Source: Arthrospira sp. PCC 9108 (GTDB taxonomy: Bacteria > Cyanobacteriota > Cyanobacteriia > Cyanobacteriales > Microcoleaceae). From it: a stretch of DNA of 64,000 nt. The stretch covers positions 4,278,501-4,342,500 of the forward strand of contig CP066886.1 in the NCBI GenBank assembly GCA_016745315.1, in the 5' to 3' direction. Within the stretch, counting starts at the first letter, position 1, and every line of letters starts with the position of its first letter. The position numbers and the translations under genes are program-made. Shown here piece by piece: positions 51,891 through 61,608 of the stretch. The notes beneath the pieces were generated by a model. It ran no database searches. It saw only the letters and a list, made by a program, of their open reading frames with translations, and had not been told where the DNA came from.

Positions 51891-52691
51891 TTAATCCCAG
51901 GACTCCATGGAAGAATCCGAAGTTTGATTATCCAAAGGTAAAGCATCAACAGATAATTGTTTGAGTTCGGGAAGTTTTACCACTTCTTTTTCAGTTTGTT
52001 TAACATTAATAGGTAACTGTAAAGGTTTGACCTTCTCAATCCAACAACTAGCCAGAGGTAAAGTTTGTTCAAGTTCATCAAGGGGACGAGGGATGACCAT
52101 CACTGCATTTAATTCGCCAATGCGTTCAGCCTCATACATTCCCGCTTCTAAAGCCACTGCTACATCAGCAACCGAACCCCTAATAATAGCAGTACATAAT
52201 CCCGCCCCAATAATTTCGTAGGAAGCGAAATAAACATCTCCCGCCTTCAGCATAGCATCAGCCGCGCCGACCATAGCAGGAAATCCCCTCGTTTCCAATA
52301 AACCTATGGCTTTATTACTGAGGCGAGAGTGACCGCCACTGGCTGCTAATTGGGAGAGACGAGACCCAATAGGTAGCACATACTCTAAGTTGGGGAGAGG
52401 TCTAGCAATGACTAGGGAAGAAACAAACTGATTGAACTGTTTAGCAGTATCAACCCCAGTTTCAATAGCTAGACGGACATCCGCAATACGACCGCGCACA
52501 ATAGCGCTACAGTAGCCACTACCGATTTTTTCATACCCAACCAGGTGAACACCTGCAGATTTCAGCATCATATCAGCAGTGCCGACTATTGCTGGAAAAC
52601 TGCGGGTGGAGATTAACCCCAAAGCAGTATCTTTAAATTCTGGCTCAGTATTGCGCCTTTGGGGAAATGAGGTTTGCAAGTGTTCATCCAT
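51891..52691 (-). CDS. ccmO: carboxysome shell protein CcmO
   Basis: This is a 266-residue protein with two BMC shell domains in tandem, at about 20-105 and 120-205. Each has the ALGLISTRSFPAIVGTADMML or AIGLLETRGFPAMVGAADAML opening and an IVRG or IIRG pore-side strand. A Lys/Leu/Glu-rich tail of about 55 residues follows. Double-BMC proteins of this size in beta-cyanobacterial ccm loci are CcmO, needed to complete the beta-carboxysome shell. It is the last gene of the ccmK2-K1-L-M-N-O operon. Confidence 0.9.
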   Translation of the reverse strand: MDEHLQTSFPQRRNTEPEFKDTALGLISTRSFPAIVGTADMMLKSAGVHLVGYEKIGSGYCSAIVRGRIADVRLAIETGVDTAKQFNQFVSSLVIARPLPNLEYVLPIGSRLSQLAASGGHSRLSNKAIGLLETRGFPAMVGAADAMLKAGDVYFASYEIIGAGLCTAIIRGSVADVAVALEAGMYEAERIGELNAVMVIPRPLDELEQTLPLASCWIEKVKPLQLPINVKQTEKEVVKLPELKQLSVDALPLDNQTSDSSMESWD

Positions 52692-52777
52692 GACTGTATT
52701 TTACCTGCTAGAGAGAAGAATGGAGAATCCCGACCGATTAATCTGCGGACTTTCCTGTTCATCAACCCCGGTTTCTC

Positions 52778-53353
52778 TCAAAAATTAGGGGGTTTTCTAT
52801 GGGGGAGCAAAGTCTTTAACAACTCATTGATTTGAGTTTGTCCGTAGACCTGCGGACTACGACGAATTGAGGGTTCTGGTTCCGGTTGGGGTTCTGGTTG
52901 GGGTTCTGCTTCTGGTTGGGGTTCCGGTTCCGGTTGGGGTTCCGGTTCCGGTTGGGGTTCCGGTTCCGGTTGAGGGATGAAATCAACCTCAGTAGCAGAA
53001 AAATTGACCTGACGAGATTGATCACCAATTAATGAACCGGAAGCTACAACGTGCTGAGATGGGATATCAGAATTAATCAAAGTTGACTCTGAACCAATAC
53101 AAGCCAGAGCCCCAATTTTTCCAGCACCGACTATGAGTACAGTAGTACCAATACAGACACCCTTATCTATTTCTAGGATACCCTGATCAGCATGAATAAT
53201 AGTCCCCATACCAATACAGACCCCAGGAGCGATCGCAATTTGGCTATCAGGAGCGGCGGTAATCACCACTCCTGGGGCGATGGCTACACTGGGGTCAATG
53301 GTGACATCGCCACTCACATAGTAAGCATAATCCGGGTGATGGGGTGGCGACAT
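52778..53353 (-). CDS. ccmN: carboxysome assembly protein CcmN
   Basis: This is a 191-residue protein. Residues 10-115 form left-handed beta-helix hexapeptide repeats (VSGDVTIDPSVAIAPGV and following), which bind CcmM. A linker of Pro-Gln-Pro-Glu repeats follows at about 130-160. The C-terminal amphipathic encapsulation peptide VYGQTQINELLKTLLPHRK recruits the shell protein CcmK. The linker is a tandem DNA repeat (GGTTCCGGTTGGGG-type units at 52870-52970) and may vary in length between strains. An ATG six bases upstream (53359) is an alternative start. Confidence 0.9.
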   Translation of the reverse strand: MSPPHHPDYAYYVSGDVTIDPSVAIAPGVVITAAPDSQIAIAPGVCIGMGTIIHADQGILEIDKGVCIGTTVLIVGAGKIGALACIGSESTLINSDIPSQHVVASGSLIGDQSRQVNFSATEVDFIPQPEPEPQPEPEPQPEPEPQPEAEPQPEPQPEPEPSIRRSPQVYGQTQINELLKTLLPHRKPPNF

Positions 53354-53406
53354 ACACATTCGGCTTGAACCTCTGAAAAGTAAACAGGGATTTTCGAGAG
53401 AGTTAA

Positions 53407-55046
53407 TTAAGGTCGTTGGATAATTTCCTCAAGAACCCGACGCTTGGCTTGAGCATCAATACCAATCAAGCGAACATACTCACCGCTATGTTCCTGCATA
53501 CAGCCTTCTAGGGCTGCCATAACCTCCCGTTGATTATTAGAGTCGATGGGGGTACAGCTACGCCAGGACCCCGTGCGGAAGCGACGCTTATCAGCGTGTT
53601 CCGTGCCAATTTTATAACCCTGAGCCAGGAGGTTTTTAACTTGCTCAATAGTTTCAGAAGTCAAACTACTATTAGCAGATGAGTAGGATGATTGAGCTGA
53701 ACGACTAGAGGGCGCAGGGGAAGCCGCGCTAGGACTAGGGGTAGCAGAAACCCTACCGTCAGGTCGTTGGATAATCTCTTCAACCGCCCGCCGTTTAGCT
53801 TTTTGGTCAATGCCAATTAAGCGGACATATTCCCCTGTATGCTCGTTCATGAAGGCATCTAATTGACTGAGAACAGCCGAAGCACTGGAGCTGTCAATTT
53901 GGGGACCACTACGCCAGGAACCCGTGCGGAAGCGACGCGCGTCGGCGTATTCCGTGCCAATTTTATAGCCTTGGTTCAGGATTTGGGAAACCTTTTGTGC
54001 CAAGTCGGAACTACCAGTAGCAGTAGTTCTGGAGGGGCTGGCTGTAGAAGCTGTGGCATTGGAGACCTGAGCGTTAGAGGACTTACTAGCGACAGGACCA
54101 TCAGGACGTTGGATAATTTCTTCAAGTACCCGGCGCTTGGCTTTGCTATCAATTCCCAACAGGCGGACATATTCGCCTTGATGGTCTTGCAGACAGGCGG
54201 CTAAGGCTGATACAACTTCGCTGGTGTTGCGGGAGTCAATGGGAGCGCAACTGCGCCAAGAACCTGTGCGGAAGCGACGTGCGTCGGCGTGTTCGGTACC
54301 AATTTTATAGCCTTGGGCTAGAAGTTGGCTGATGGTTTGTACCGTTTCTGGGGGAATAGGTCTTGCGCCTAGGTTGCTATGGGAGCCAGATCTAGCGCGG
54401 CCACCATTACTGCTGCTTCCCTTAGTTTCATTTCGTAGGGGACTGATGCAGGCGAGGTTTTCTGAACACTGATAACCTGCTGCTAATGCTTGGTTAACTC
54501 CCACCACATGGGTTGAGAATTTGATATCAGTATCTGTTACGCTCGGTAAGCGATCGGCTTGTTGTTGGTTAGTGATAATTGCTCCCGAGGGAACATATTT
54601 TCCGGGGGAATTTCCACATCTTGGATGAGGGCGTGCATCATGACAATACAACCATTTCCGACTCTGGCATTGAATACAGTAGAGCGGAAACCAATAAAGC
54701 AATTGTCCCCGACATAAGCCGGACCATGAATCAGAGACAAATGGGTGATTGAGGAATTTTTACCAATCCAAACGGAGTAGGATTGACCATCATCTCCTTT
54801 GACTTTGCCTTCATCTAAGCCGTGAATAACAACGCCATCTTGAATATTGGACTCATCGCCAATATAAAAGGGGAATCCTTCGTCAGCGCGGATAGAGGTT
54901 CCCGGGGCGACCAGGACATGAGCGCCGATGCGAACATCACCGATGATATTCGAGAAGGAATGAACGTAAGCTGTGGGGTCAATTTTGGGCTCCGCCAGGT
55001 TTTTAGACCAGGGTGTGGGAGGAGCCGCATGGCCTTTAACTGCCAT
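53407..55046 (-). CDS. ccmM: carboxysome scaffold CcmM, one-base frameshift
   Basis: CcmM organises Rubisco in the beta-carboxysome. The first 155 codons encode the gamma-carbonic-anhydrase-like beta-helix (DPTAYVHSFSNIIGDVRIGAH, IQDGVVIHG). Then come a linker and three Rubisco-small-subunit-like modules, each with GYKIGTEHADARRFRTGSW or a close variant and EEIIQRP at the end. Near 54602-54608 one base is missing: the minus strand has CCCCCGG where CCCCCGGG would read IPPGKYVPSGAIITN. The frame as written therefore stops at 54537. An internal start could still give the short M35 form from the 3' part. The indel is in a homopolymer and may be a sequence error, because loss of full-length CcmM should be severe. 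Confidence 0.9.
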
Positions 55047-55149
55047 AACTGAATTTCTCCTAACTAACTTTTTATAGGGTTGACTTTTGGTGGTGGTAGG
55101 GAGAATTGATGAATTATCCCAGGCTTTGGGGTTAACCCAGATCTGTTGC

Positions 55150-55458
55150 TCAACCTAAACGGTTCTGCTGTTTTTGACTGTAAATCTGGCCATTAGCAGT
55201 GCTAACGGTGTCAATAATGGCGATTACGGCTGCATCACTGGGTCGGTTTTCACTGCCAGGAATTTGGCGAGCCGCACTTCCGAGACTAACCAGAACCCAC
55301 TCACTAAAACCCGCACCCACATAGTCGCACGCCACTTCATATCTTGATGTTGGCTCTCCCTGTTCATCTAAGAGTTGCAATAGCAAAAACTTGGAACCTC
55401 GGAGACTGGGTTCCTTCTGGGTACTAACAACTGTGCCAATAACTCTGGCAATTTGCAT
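55150..55458 (-). CDS. ccmL: carboxysome pentameric vertex protein CcmL
   Basis: This is a 102-residue protein of the EutN/CcmL family. It has MQIARVIGTVVSTQKEPSL, FLLLQLLD, the VACDYVGAGFSEWVLVSLGSAAR signature, and a short C-terminal DAAVIAIIDTVS strand. It forms pentamers that close the vertices of the carboxysome shell. I start at 55458, where the conserved MQIARV begins. It is the third gene of the operon. Confidence 0.95.
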   Translation of the reverse strand: MQIARVIGTVVSTQKEPSLRGSKFLLLQLLDEQGEPTSRYEVACDYVGAGFSEWVLVSLGSAARQIPGSENRPSDAAVIAIIDTVSTANGQIYSQKQQNRLG

Positions 55459-55625
55459 CTTAATTTGATGTTGAGGAACTGTACGGCAGGAACATTTTTC
55501 CCCCCGACTGAGCCGGAAAATAGATGGAGTCAATTGGTAGATTGACCTACTACGGGCGAACTATGCAGTCGGTTCGGGCTTGGCTGTGGTTGAACTACAT
55601 ACCCCTAGGGGTCATTGGAGTTAAC

Positions 55626-55967
55626 CTACGGACGGTTAAGAGGACGTATCCCGGCGACGCTTTCACGGAATTGTTCTACCGCTTCGGTGTAACGAATTGG
55701 TAGGACATATTCTAGGTTTTCATGGGGACGGGCAATAATATGGGTGGAAAGAACTAACCCACCATTTACCCGTCGCACCGACTCGGTTCCGGCGGAGACA
55801 GAAGCCTGAACTTCTGACACATCTCCGCGAACAATGACGGTGACACGACCGCTACCGATTTTTTCGTAGCCTACTAAGGTTACGCGGGCAGCTTTTACCA
55901 TGGAATCGGCTGCCTCTACTACCGCTGGAAAACCCAGGGTTTCTATCATGCCAACTGCAATGGCCAT
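55626..55967 (-). CDS. ccmK1: carboxysome shell protein CcmK1
   Basis: This is a 113-residue single BMC domain protein, starting MAIAVGMIETLGFPAVVEAAD, with the pore loop KIGSGRVT and the AGTESVRRVNGG segment. A C-terminal extension (ESVAGIRPLNRP) sets it apart from the neighbouring 103-residue paralogue. In the usual order ccmK2-ccmK1-ccmL it is CcmK1. The two ccmK genes are close in sequence, an old tandem duplication. Confidence 0.9.
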   Translation of the reverse strand: MAIAVGMIETLGFPAVVEAADSMVKAARVTLVGYEKIGSGRVTVIVRGDVSEVQASVSAGTESVRRVNGGLVLSTHIIARPHENLEYVLPIRYTEAVEQFRESVAGIRPLNRP

Positions 55968-56190
55968 AGTATGTTTTGACTCCTGAACCTCGATTTGATT
56001 ACCACGCCTAGATGTCGCACAGAACACTGGTTTCTACTCGGTTCGGCTCTGATGGCTTCTCAGACAAGCTATCAACTCCCTGATCCTAATTTTCAGGGAG
56101 GGAGTTTTCAGAACTTAGAGACAAGATTGGCCTTGTCTGTACGACTTTTTCGGCGATCGGGTGAGGGGGTTAACGCTTGCCCCATTACGT

Positions 56191-56502
56191 CTAGTAGGAC
56201 CGGAACTGTTCGACCGCATCGGTGTAACGAATTGGTAGAACGTACTCTAGATTTTCATGGGGACGAGCAATGATGTGGGTTGATGATACTTCTCCACCAT
56301 TCACCCGTTTGACTGACTCAATGCCAGCGGAAACTGATGCTTGTACCTCGGAGACATCTCCTCGGACAATCACGGTCACACGACCGCTGCCAATTTTCTC
56401 ATATCCGACTAAAGTAACGCGCGCGGCTTTTACCATGGAGTCGGCTGCTTCTACAACAGCCGGAAAGCCTATGGTTTCAATCATTCCAACAGCGATGGAC
56501 AT
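56191..56502 (-). CDS. ccmK2: carboxysome shell protein CcmK2
   Basis: This is a 103-residue BMC-domain hexamer protein (MSIAVGMIETIGFPAVVEAAD, pore KIGSGRVT, end AVEQFRSY) that makes up most of the beta-carboxysome facets. It is the first gene of the minus-strand ccm operon. It ends 223 bp before ccmK1, long enough for an internal regulatory site, although none is recognised. Confidence 0.95.
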   Translation of the reverse strand: MSIAVGMIETIGFPAVVEAADSMVKAARVTLVGYEKIGSGRVTVIVRGDVSEVQASVSAGIESVKRVNGGEVSSTHIIARPHENLEYVLPIRYTDAVEQFRSY

Positions 56503-56937
56503 CTTACAACTACTCCTAATTACGGACAGACTGAACTCAACTGGGCAAATCTCTTGCTAACTGAGTCCCATGACCACAAAGACTAATGATTCTTTTTGTG
56601 TATGCGGAAAAATTTTTCAACCTCCCTCAAATTATAAGAATACGAGAATTGTGGCTTCTTTGACAATATTAATCTGGATTATAATTTCTCATGTTCGAGA
56701 TTATTTTTATTGATTGTTAATAGAAATTAAGGTTTTTTAAACAAAGTTAATATTTGGAGACAAAAATGCCGATTTATATTGACTTTTGTAACAAGTTGTG
56801 CTATATCCCAAAGGCAGACCCTAGGTAATTTGACTAGAAATGGCTGGTTATTGGGGATGAATTTGACGATTAGCTCTGTTTAGGACGGAAATTCTGATAT
56901 ATTAATCTGAGGGTTAATATTTCTTTATGTAAGTTAA
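56503..56937. promoter_or_regulatory. divergent promoter region between ccmK2 and ndhF3
   Basis: These 435 bp must carry the promoters of both inorganic-carbon operons. The region is very AT-rich. Known LysR-type regulators of these genes are CcmR/NdhR and CmpR. A partial match to the NdhR-type pattern (ATTGAT, 10 bases, then AATTAA in place of CATTGA) is at 56709-56730. The match is imperfect and offered only as a candidate. No other gene or RNA is seen. Confidence 0.4.
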
Positions 56938-58809
56938 ATGATTCAGTTCCTCCTACAAGCTAGTTGGTGGATACCCATATATGGTCTCATGGGGGCAGTG
57001 TTGACCCTTCCTTGGTCAACGGGGTTAGTCCGACGCACAGGGCCAAGACCAGCAGCCTACTTTAATATATTGATGACTTTAGTGGGTTTTATCCACGGTG
57101 CGGTAATTTACCGATCTATCTGGTCAATGCCGGGTCAACAAATTCACATTGCATGGTTACAAGCTGCGGGATTAGACTTATCTTTTGTCCTAGATGTTTC
57201 TCCCGTAAGCCTAGGAGCCGTGGAACTGGTCACAGGTATCAGTCTAGTGGCTCAGGTTTATGCCTTGGGGTACATGGAAAAAGACTGGGCGACGGCTCGG
57301 TTTTTTGGTTTGATGGGCTTTTTTGAGGCGGCAGTGAGTGGTTTGGCTTTGAGTGACTCGCTGCTACTTAGTTATATTTTGCTGGAATTGCTGACTCTCT
57401 CAACCTATCTACTGGTGGGTTTTTGGTATGCTCAACCCCTGGTAGTCACGGCGGCGCGAGATGCGTTTTTAACTAAACGAGTGGGAGATGTATTGTTGTT
57501 AATGGGGGTGGTTTATATCGGCACGATCGCCGGTAGTTTAAACTTCTCGGATTTAGAACTCTGGTCAGAAACCCACAATTTACCACCGCTTACGGCGACT
57601 TTATTAGGATTAGCCCTGATTTCTGGGCCTATTGGCAAATGCGCCCAATTTCCCCTACACCTATGGCTTGATGAGGCTATGGAAGGCCCAAACCCGGCTT
57701 CTTTGCTGCGAAATTCGGTAGTGGTGGCGGCGGGGGCTTATGTTCTGATTAAACTGCAACCAATTCTCGCCCTGTCTCCGGTGGTGTCGGATACTTTAAT
57801 TGTTTTGGGAACAGTAACGGCTATTGGGGCTTCTTTGGTGGCGATCGCCCAAATTGATATCAAACGCGCCCTTTCCCACACGACCAGCGCCTATTTGGGT
57901 TTAGTCTTTGTAGCGGTAGGTCAAAGCCATGTGGATATAGCCCTATTGTTGCTGTTCACCCATGCGATCGCCAAATGTCTGTTATTCATGAGTGCAGGTT
58001 CAGTAATTTTGACCACCAACACCCAAGACATGACCGAAATGGGGGGATTATGGTCTAAAATGCCTGCCACTACCACTGCCTTTATTGTCGGTGCATCAGG
58101 AATGGTAGCCGGATTACCTTTAGGAATGTTCTGGACTTTCCGAAGGTGGGTAAGTGGCTTCTGGACAGTACCACCTTGGTTACTGATTTTGTTGTTGCTG
58201 GTGAACTTCCTCACCACCCTAGGATTAACCAGAATTTTCGGCTTAGTCTTTGCTGGTCAGTCGCAACCGAAAACCCGACGCGCCCCAGAAGTCCTGTGGC
58301 CTATGGCTTTACCAATGGTTTCCATGACCATTGTCACTCTGTTAGTGCCCATGATGCTACAAACCTGGCAACTATTGCTAAGTTGGTCAAGCACCTTCGT
58401 AGAAGCGCCCGCCTCTGGAGTCCAAGAAGTAATTAACCTCATCGCTTTACCCCTGTTGTTGGTCTCAAGTGTATTAGGGGTGGTTGTAGGTAGCAGTATT
58501 TATGTATACCCACAGAAGAGAGAGCCCTATAAATTCCCCTACCAACCCATACAGGATTTACTGGCTTACGATTTCTATATCGATCGCCTTTACGATCTGA
58601 CCGTTGTATTTTTGGTTAATCGTATCTCCGCCATCAGTTATTGGATCGATCGCTATATTATCGATGGGTTTGTCAACGGCTTAGGTTTAGCCACCCTCTT
58701 TAGCGGTGAAGGACTTAAATATAGTATTTCTGGACAATCACAGTTTTATGTCTTCACCATAGCCACTGGTATAGCCGTGTTGTTGATTTTAATGCTGTGG
58801 CAATTTTAG
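56938..58809 (+). CDS. ndhF3: NDH-1 subunit NdhF3 (CO2 uptake)
   Basis: This is a 623-residue proton-pumping subunit with about 15 transmembrane helices, of the NuoL/NdhF family. Conserved stretches include ELLTLSTYLLVGFWY, FLTKRVGDVLLLMGV, IGKCAQFPLHLWLDEAMEGP, and IKRALSHTTSAYLGL with its functional lysine. Its position directly before ndhD3 and cupA identifies it as the inducible, high-affinity CO2-uptake form NdhF3 of the NDH-1MS complex in thylakoids, rather than the respiratory NdhF1. Confidence 0.92.
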   Translation: MIQFLLQASWWIPIYGLMGAVLTLPWSTGLVRRTGPRPAAYFNILMTLVGFIHGAVIYRSIWSMPGQQIHIAWLQAAGLDLSFVLDVSPVSLGAVELVTGISLVAQVYALGYMEKDWATARFFGLMGFFEAAVSGLALSDSLLLSYILLELLTLSTYLLVGFWYAQPLVVTAARDAFLTKRVGDVLLLMGVVYIGTIAGSLNFSDLELWSETHNLPPLTATLLGLALISGPIGKCAQFPLHLWLDEAMEGPNPASLLRNSVVVAAGAYVLIKLQPILALSPVVSDTLIVLGTVTAIGASLVAIAQIDIKRALSHTTSAYLGLVFVAVGQSHVDIALLLLFTHAIAKCLLFMSAGSVILTTNTQDMTEMGGLWSKMPATTTAFIVGASGMVAGLPLGMFWTFRRWVSGFWTVPPWLLILLLLVNFLTTLGLTRIFGLVFAGQSQPKTRRAPEVLWPMALPMVSMTIVTLLVPMMLQTWQLLLSWSSTFVEAPASGVQEVINLIALPLLLVSSVLGVVVGSSIYVYPQKREPYKFPYQPIQDLLAYDFYIDRLYDLTVVFLVNRISAISYWIDRYIIDGFVNGLGLATLFSGEGLKYSISGQSQFYVFTIATGIAVLLILMLWQF

Positions 58810-58842
58810 ACCCCTTCCCGACCACATTAACCGTAAAAATCG

Positions 58843-60360
58843 ATGCTAAGTGTTTTAATTTGGATTCCGCTGTTAGCTGCCCTCCTGATTGTAATCTGGC
58901 CAAACCTAAGCCCCCAATTATCCCGTCAAATCTCCCTATTAACCGCCGGGGGGTTATTGGTGTGGTCTCTAACTTTGGCAAGGTTATTTGATCCGACTGT
59001 AGCCGATCTACAGATGGTAGAACATATTACCTGGATTCAACCCCTCGGCTTAAATTACTATCTGGGGGTAGATGGTTTATCCTTACCCTTGGTCATTATC
59101 AATGCCTTATTAGTGGCGATCGCTATTTGGTCTTCTGACTTAGACATTTCTCGACCCCGCCTATATTATCCCCTGCTGTTGATTATCTTTGCCGGAGTCG
59201 CTGGCACCTTTTTATCCTCCAACCTCCTGCTGTTTATACTCTTTTACGAAGTCGAGCTAATTCCCCTGTATCTACTCATCGCCATTTGGGGAGGCAAAAA
59301 CCGAGGCTATGCAGCCACCAAGTTTCTCCTTTATACAGCAGTTTCCGGTCTGTTAATTTTAGCCGCCTTTTTAGGCATAGTCTGGTTAACCAAAGCACCA
59401 GATTTTGATTTAGATACCCTCAGAACTTCCGCCTTGGGAGTGTCCGCATTACCCCTAACTACGCAACTAATTCTACTGGGGGGACTCGTAATCGGATTTG
59501 GTATTAAAATCCCCGTCGTTCCCTTTCATACTTGGCTACCCGATGCTCATGTGGAAGCCTCAACCCCTGTATCGGTTTTATTAGCGGGGGTATTATTAAA
59601 GTTGGGAACCTATGGTTTACTAAGGTTTGGGGTCGGTTTATTTCCAGAGGCTTGGAATGCGATCGCCCCTTATGTCGCCAGTTGGGCAGTAGTTAGTGTT
59701 TTATATGGCGCTTCCTGTGCCATTTCACAAAAAGACATCAAGAAGATGGTCGCCTATAGTTCCATCGCCCACATGGGTTATATTATCCTCGCTTTTGCCG
59801 CCGCTTCCCCCCTCAGTTTACTCGGTTCAGTCATGCAAATGGTCAGTCATGGCTTAATTTCTGCCCTCCTATTTTTAACAGTGGGAGTAGTTTATAAAAA
59901 ATCAGGCAGTCGAGATATTGACGTGATTCGCGGCTTATTAAACCCTGAACGCGGTTTACCTTTAATTGGTAGTATAATGATTTTGGCAGTAATGGCTAGT
60001 GCTGGCATTCCTGGTTTAGTCGGATTTGTGTCAGAATTTATTGTCTTTAGAGGCAGTATAGAAGTGTTCCCGGTGCAGACTCTTCTGTGCATGGTCGGGA
60101 CTGGTTTAACTTCTGTTTACTTTCTGATTATGATCAACCGTGCCTTTTTTGGTCGCTTATCCGAGTCCGTCATTAATTTACCAAGGGTACAATGGCGCGA
60201 TCGCATTCCAGCTATAGCCTTGGCTGTGATTATCACCTTCCTAGGAATACAACCGAAAATCCTAGTTAACTGGACTGAAAGCACCACATCAGCCCTGATG
60301 TCTCGCCCGCCTATTATAGCTCAAATTGAATCAAATGTCAAGGCGATCGACCTTAATTAA
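58843..60360 (+). CDS. ndhD3: NDH-1 subunit NdhD3 (CO2 uptake)
   Basis: This is a 505-residue NuoM/NdhD-family proton-pumping subunit. Recognisable stretches are YYLGVDGLSLPLVIINALL, LFILFYEVELIPLYLLIAIWGG (conserved membrane glutamate), VPFHTWLPDAHVEASTPVSVL and KKMVAYSSIAHMGYIILA. It starts 33 bp after ndhF3 and precedes cupA, which is the ndhF3-ndhD3-cupA operon for low-CO2-induced CO2 uptake. Confidence 0.93.
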   Translation: MLSVLIWIPLLAALLIVIWPNLSPQLSRQISLLTAGGLLVWSLTLARLFDPTVADLQMVEHITWIQPLGLNYYLGVDGLSLPLVIINALLVAIAIWSSDLDISRPRLYYPLLLIIFAGVAGTFLSSNLLLFILFYEVELIPLYLLIAIWGGKNRGYAATKFLLYTAVSGLLILAAFLGIVWLTKAPDFDLDTLRTSALGVSALPLTTQLILLGGLVIGFGIKIPVVPFHTWLPDAHVEASTPVSVLLAGVLLKLGTYGLLRFGVGLFPEAWNAIAPYVASWAVVSVLYGASCAISQKDIKKMVAYSSIAHMGYIILAFAAASPLSLLGSVMQMVSHGLISALLFLTVGVVYKKSGSRDIDVIRGLLNPERGLPLIGSIMILAVMASAGIPGLVGFVSEFIVFRGSIEVFPVQTLLCMVGTGLTSVYFLIMINRAFFGRLSESVINLPRVQWRDRIPAIALAVIITFLGIQPKILVNWTESTTSALMSRPPIIAQIESNVKAIDLN

Positions 60361-60415
60361 CCGCCTAAAAATTAATCATAATTTACCACCATAAAAACTT
60401 GTGAATTTAGCTACT

Positions 60416-61573
60416 ATGACCAATAATCAAATCCATCCATTGTTAAAATATATTGAACGCTTAGAAGCTGGTGATGCCTTATTGCCAGACTCTCCCCAAA
60501 ACCTCCTTGAAGTAGTTGGCATCCTCAAAAGTTATGGCATTGTTTTAGATGCCTACTCTGACAACCTTATTTATGTTGCTGACCATCAATTTTTAGTATT
60601 TTTTCCATTTTTTAAATACTTCAATGGTCAGCTAAATATCCGCAAATTGCTCAAGTATTGGTGGCACGATCGCATTAATTATGAATATGCCGAATATTGC
60701 ATGAGAGGGATGTTATGGCATGGGGGAGGCGGGTTAGATTCTTACCTAGATTCATCCCAATTCCAAAACTTAGCAGAAGCCGCTATTCAAGCGAAATTTA
60801 AAGGCAATAGTTTAATCCTGGGACTACATCGAATGTTTCCCGAATTTCTGCCCGAACAAGTGCGACAGTCAGCCTATTATAGCGCCTTAGGGCAATTTTG
60901 GCGAGTCATGAGTGATATTTTTATCTCCCTTTCTGACCTCTATGACCAAGGGAAAATTAAATCCATTCCCGCAGTAGTCCAGCATATCTTAAATGGATTA
61001 GTTGCCGCCGCCAATCAACCGATTACTTATGGGGTAAAATTGGGAGATAAAACATTAGATATCATCCCTAAATCTGCCGGACTCACATTTTTAATGGATA
61101 CAGCAGTTCCCTATGTAGAAGCCATTTTTTTCCGTGGTACACCCTTCCCCGGTACTGTATCCTATAACGCTCAAGTTCATCAAATCCCCAACCAACAAAA
61201 AGAATTTACATACGGCGCTTTATACGCTGACCCCTTACCCATTGGTGGGTCCGGTATTCCACCCACTCAATTAATGCAGGATATGCGCCATTTTTTACCT
61301 GATTATCTCCACAATATTTATAATAATAGTTGCCGAGGAGAGGATGATTTGCGCGTGCAAATATGCCAAAGTTTTCAAAAGTCTATGTTTTGTGTAACTA
61401 CAGCCGCCATTCAAGGACTAGCACCCTATCCCCTCAACACTGATGACCCGGAACAGAAAAAAGCTAACCGCACTTATCTGGAAAATTGGTTAAATCGGTT
61501 TATAACTTCCCGTTTGTCTGAGGTTAATCAGCCTACTCCGACAGATTATAAACCCTTTCCAATGCGTTCATAG
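60416..61573 (+). CDS. cupA: CO2 hydration protein CupA (ChpY)
   Basis: This is a 385-residue protein of the CO2 hydration (ChpX/ChpY) family that associates with NdhF3/NdhD3 and converts CO2 to bicarbonate on the thylakoid surface. Conserved parts are ADHQFLVFFPFFKYFNG, NYEYAEYCMRGMLWHGGGG, YFxG-like TAVPYVEAIFFRGTPFPG and IPPTQLMQDMRHFLPDYL. I use ATG 60416; GTG 60401 is 5 codons upstream. No cupS gene follows, whereas Synechocystis has cupS next in the operon. Confidence 0.92.
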   Translation: MTNNQIHPLLKYIERLEAGDALLPDSPQNLLEVVGILKSYGIVLDAYSDNLIYVADHQFLVFFPFFKYFNGQLNIRKLLKYWWHDRINYEYAEYCMRGMLWHGGGGLDSYLDSSQFQNLAEAAIQAKFKGNSLILGLHRMFPEFLPEQVRQSAYYSALGQFWRVMSDIFISLSDLYDQGKIKSIPAVVQHILNGLVAAANQPITYGVKLGDKTLDIIPKSAGLTFLMDTAVPYVEAIFFRGTPFPGTVSYNAQVHQIPNQQKEFTYGALYADPLPIGGSGIPPTQLMQDMRHFLPDYLHNIYNNSCRGEDDLRVQICQSFQKSMFCVTTAAIQGLAPYPLNTDDPEQKKANRTYLENWLNRFITSRLSEVNQPTPTDYKPFPMRS

Positions 61574-61608
61574 TTTATCTCAATTGGCAAATTTTTACTT
61601 TCTGAATT

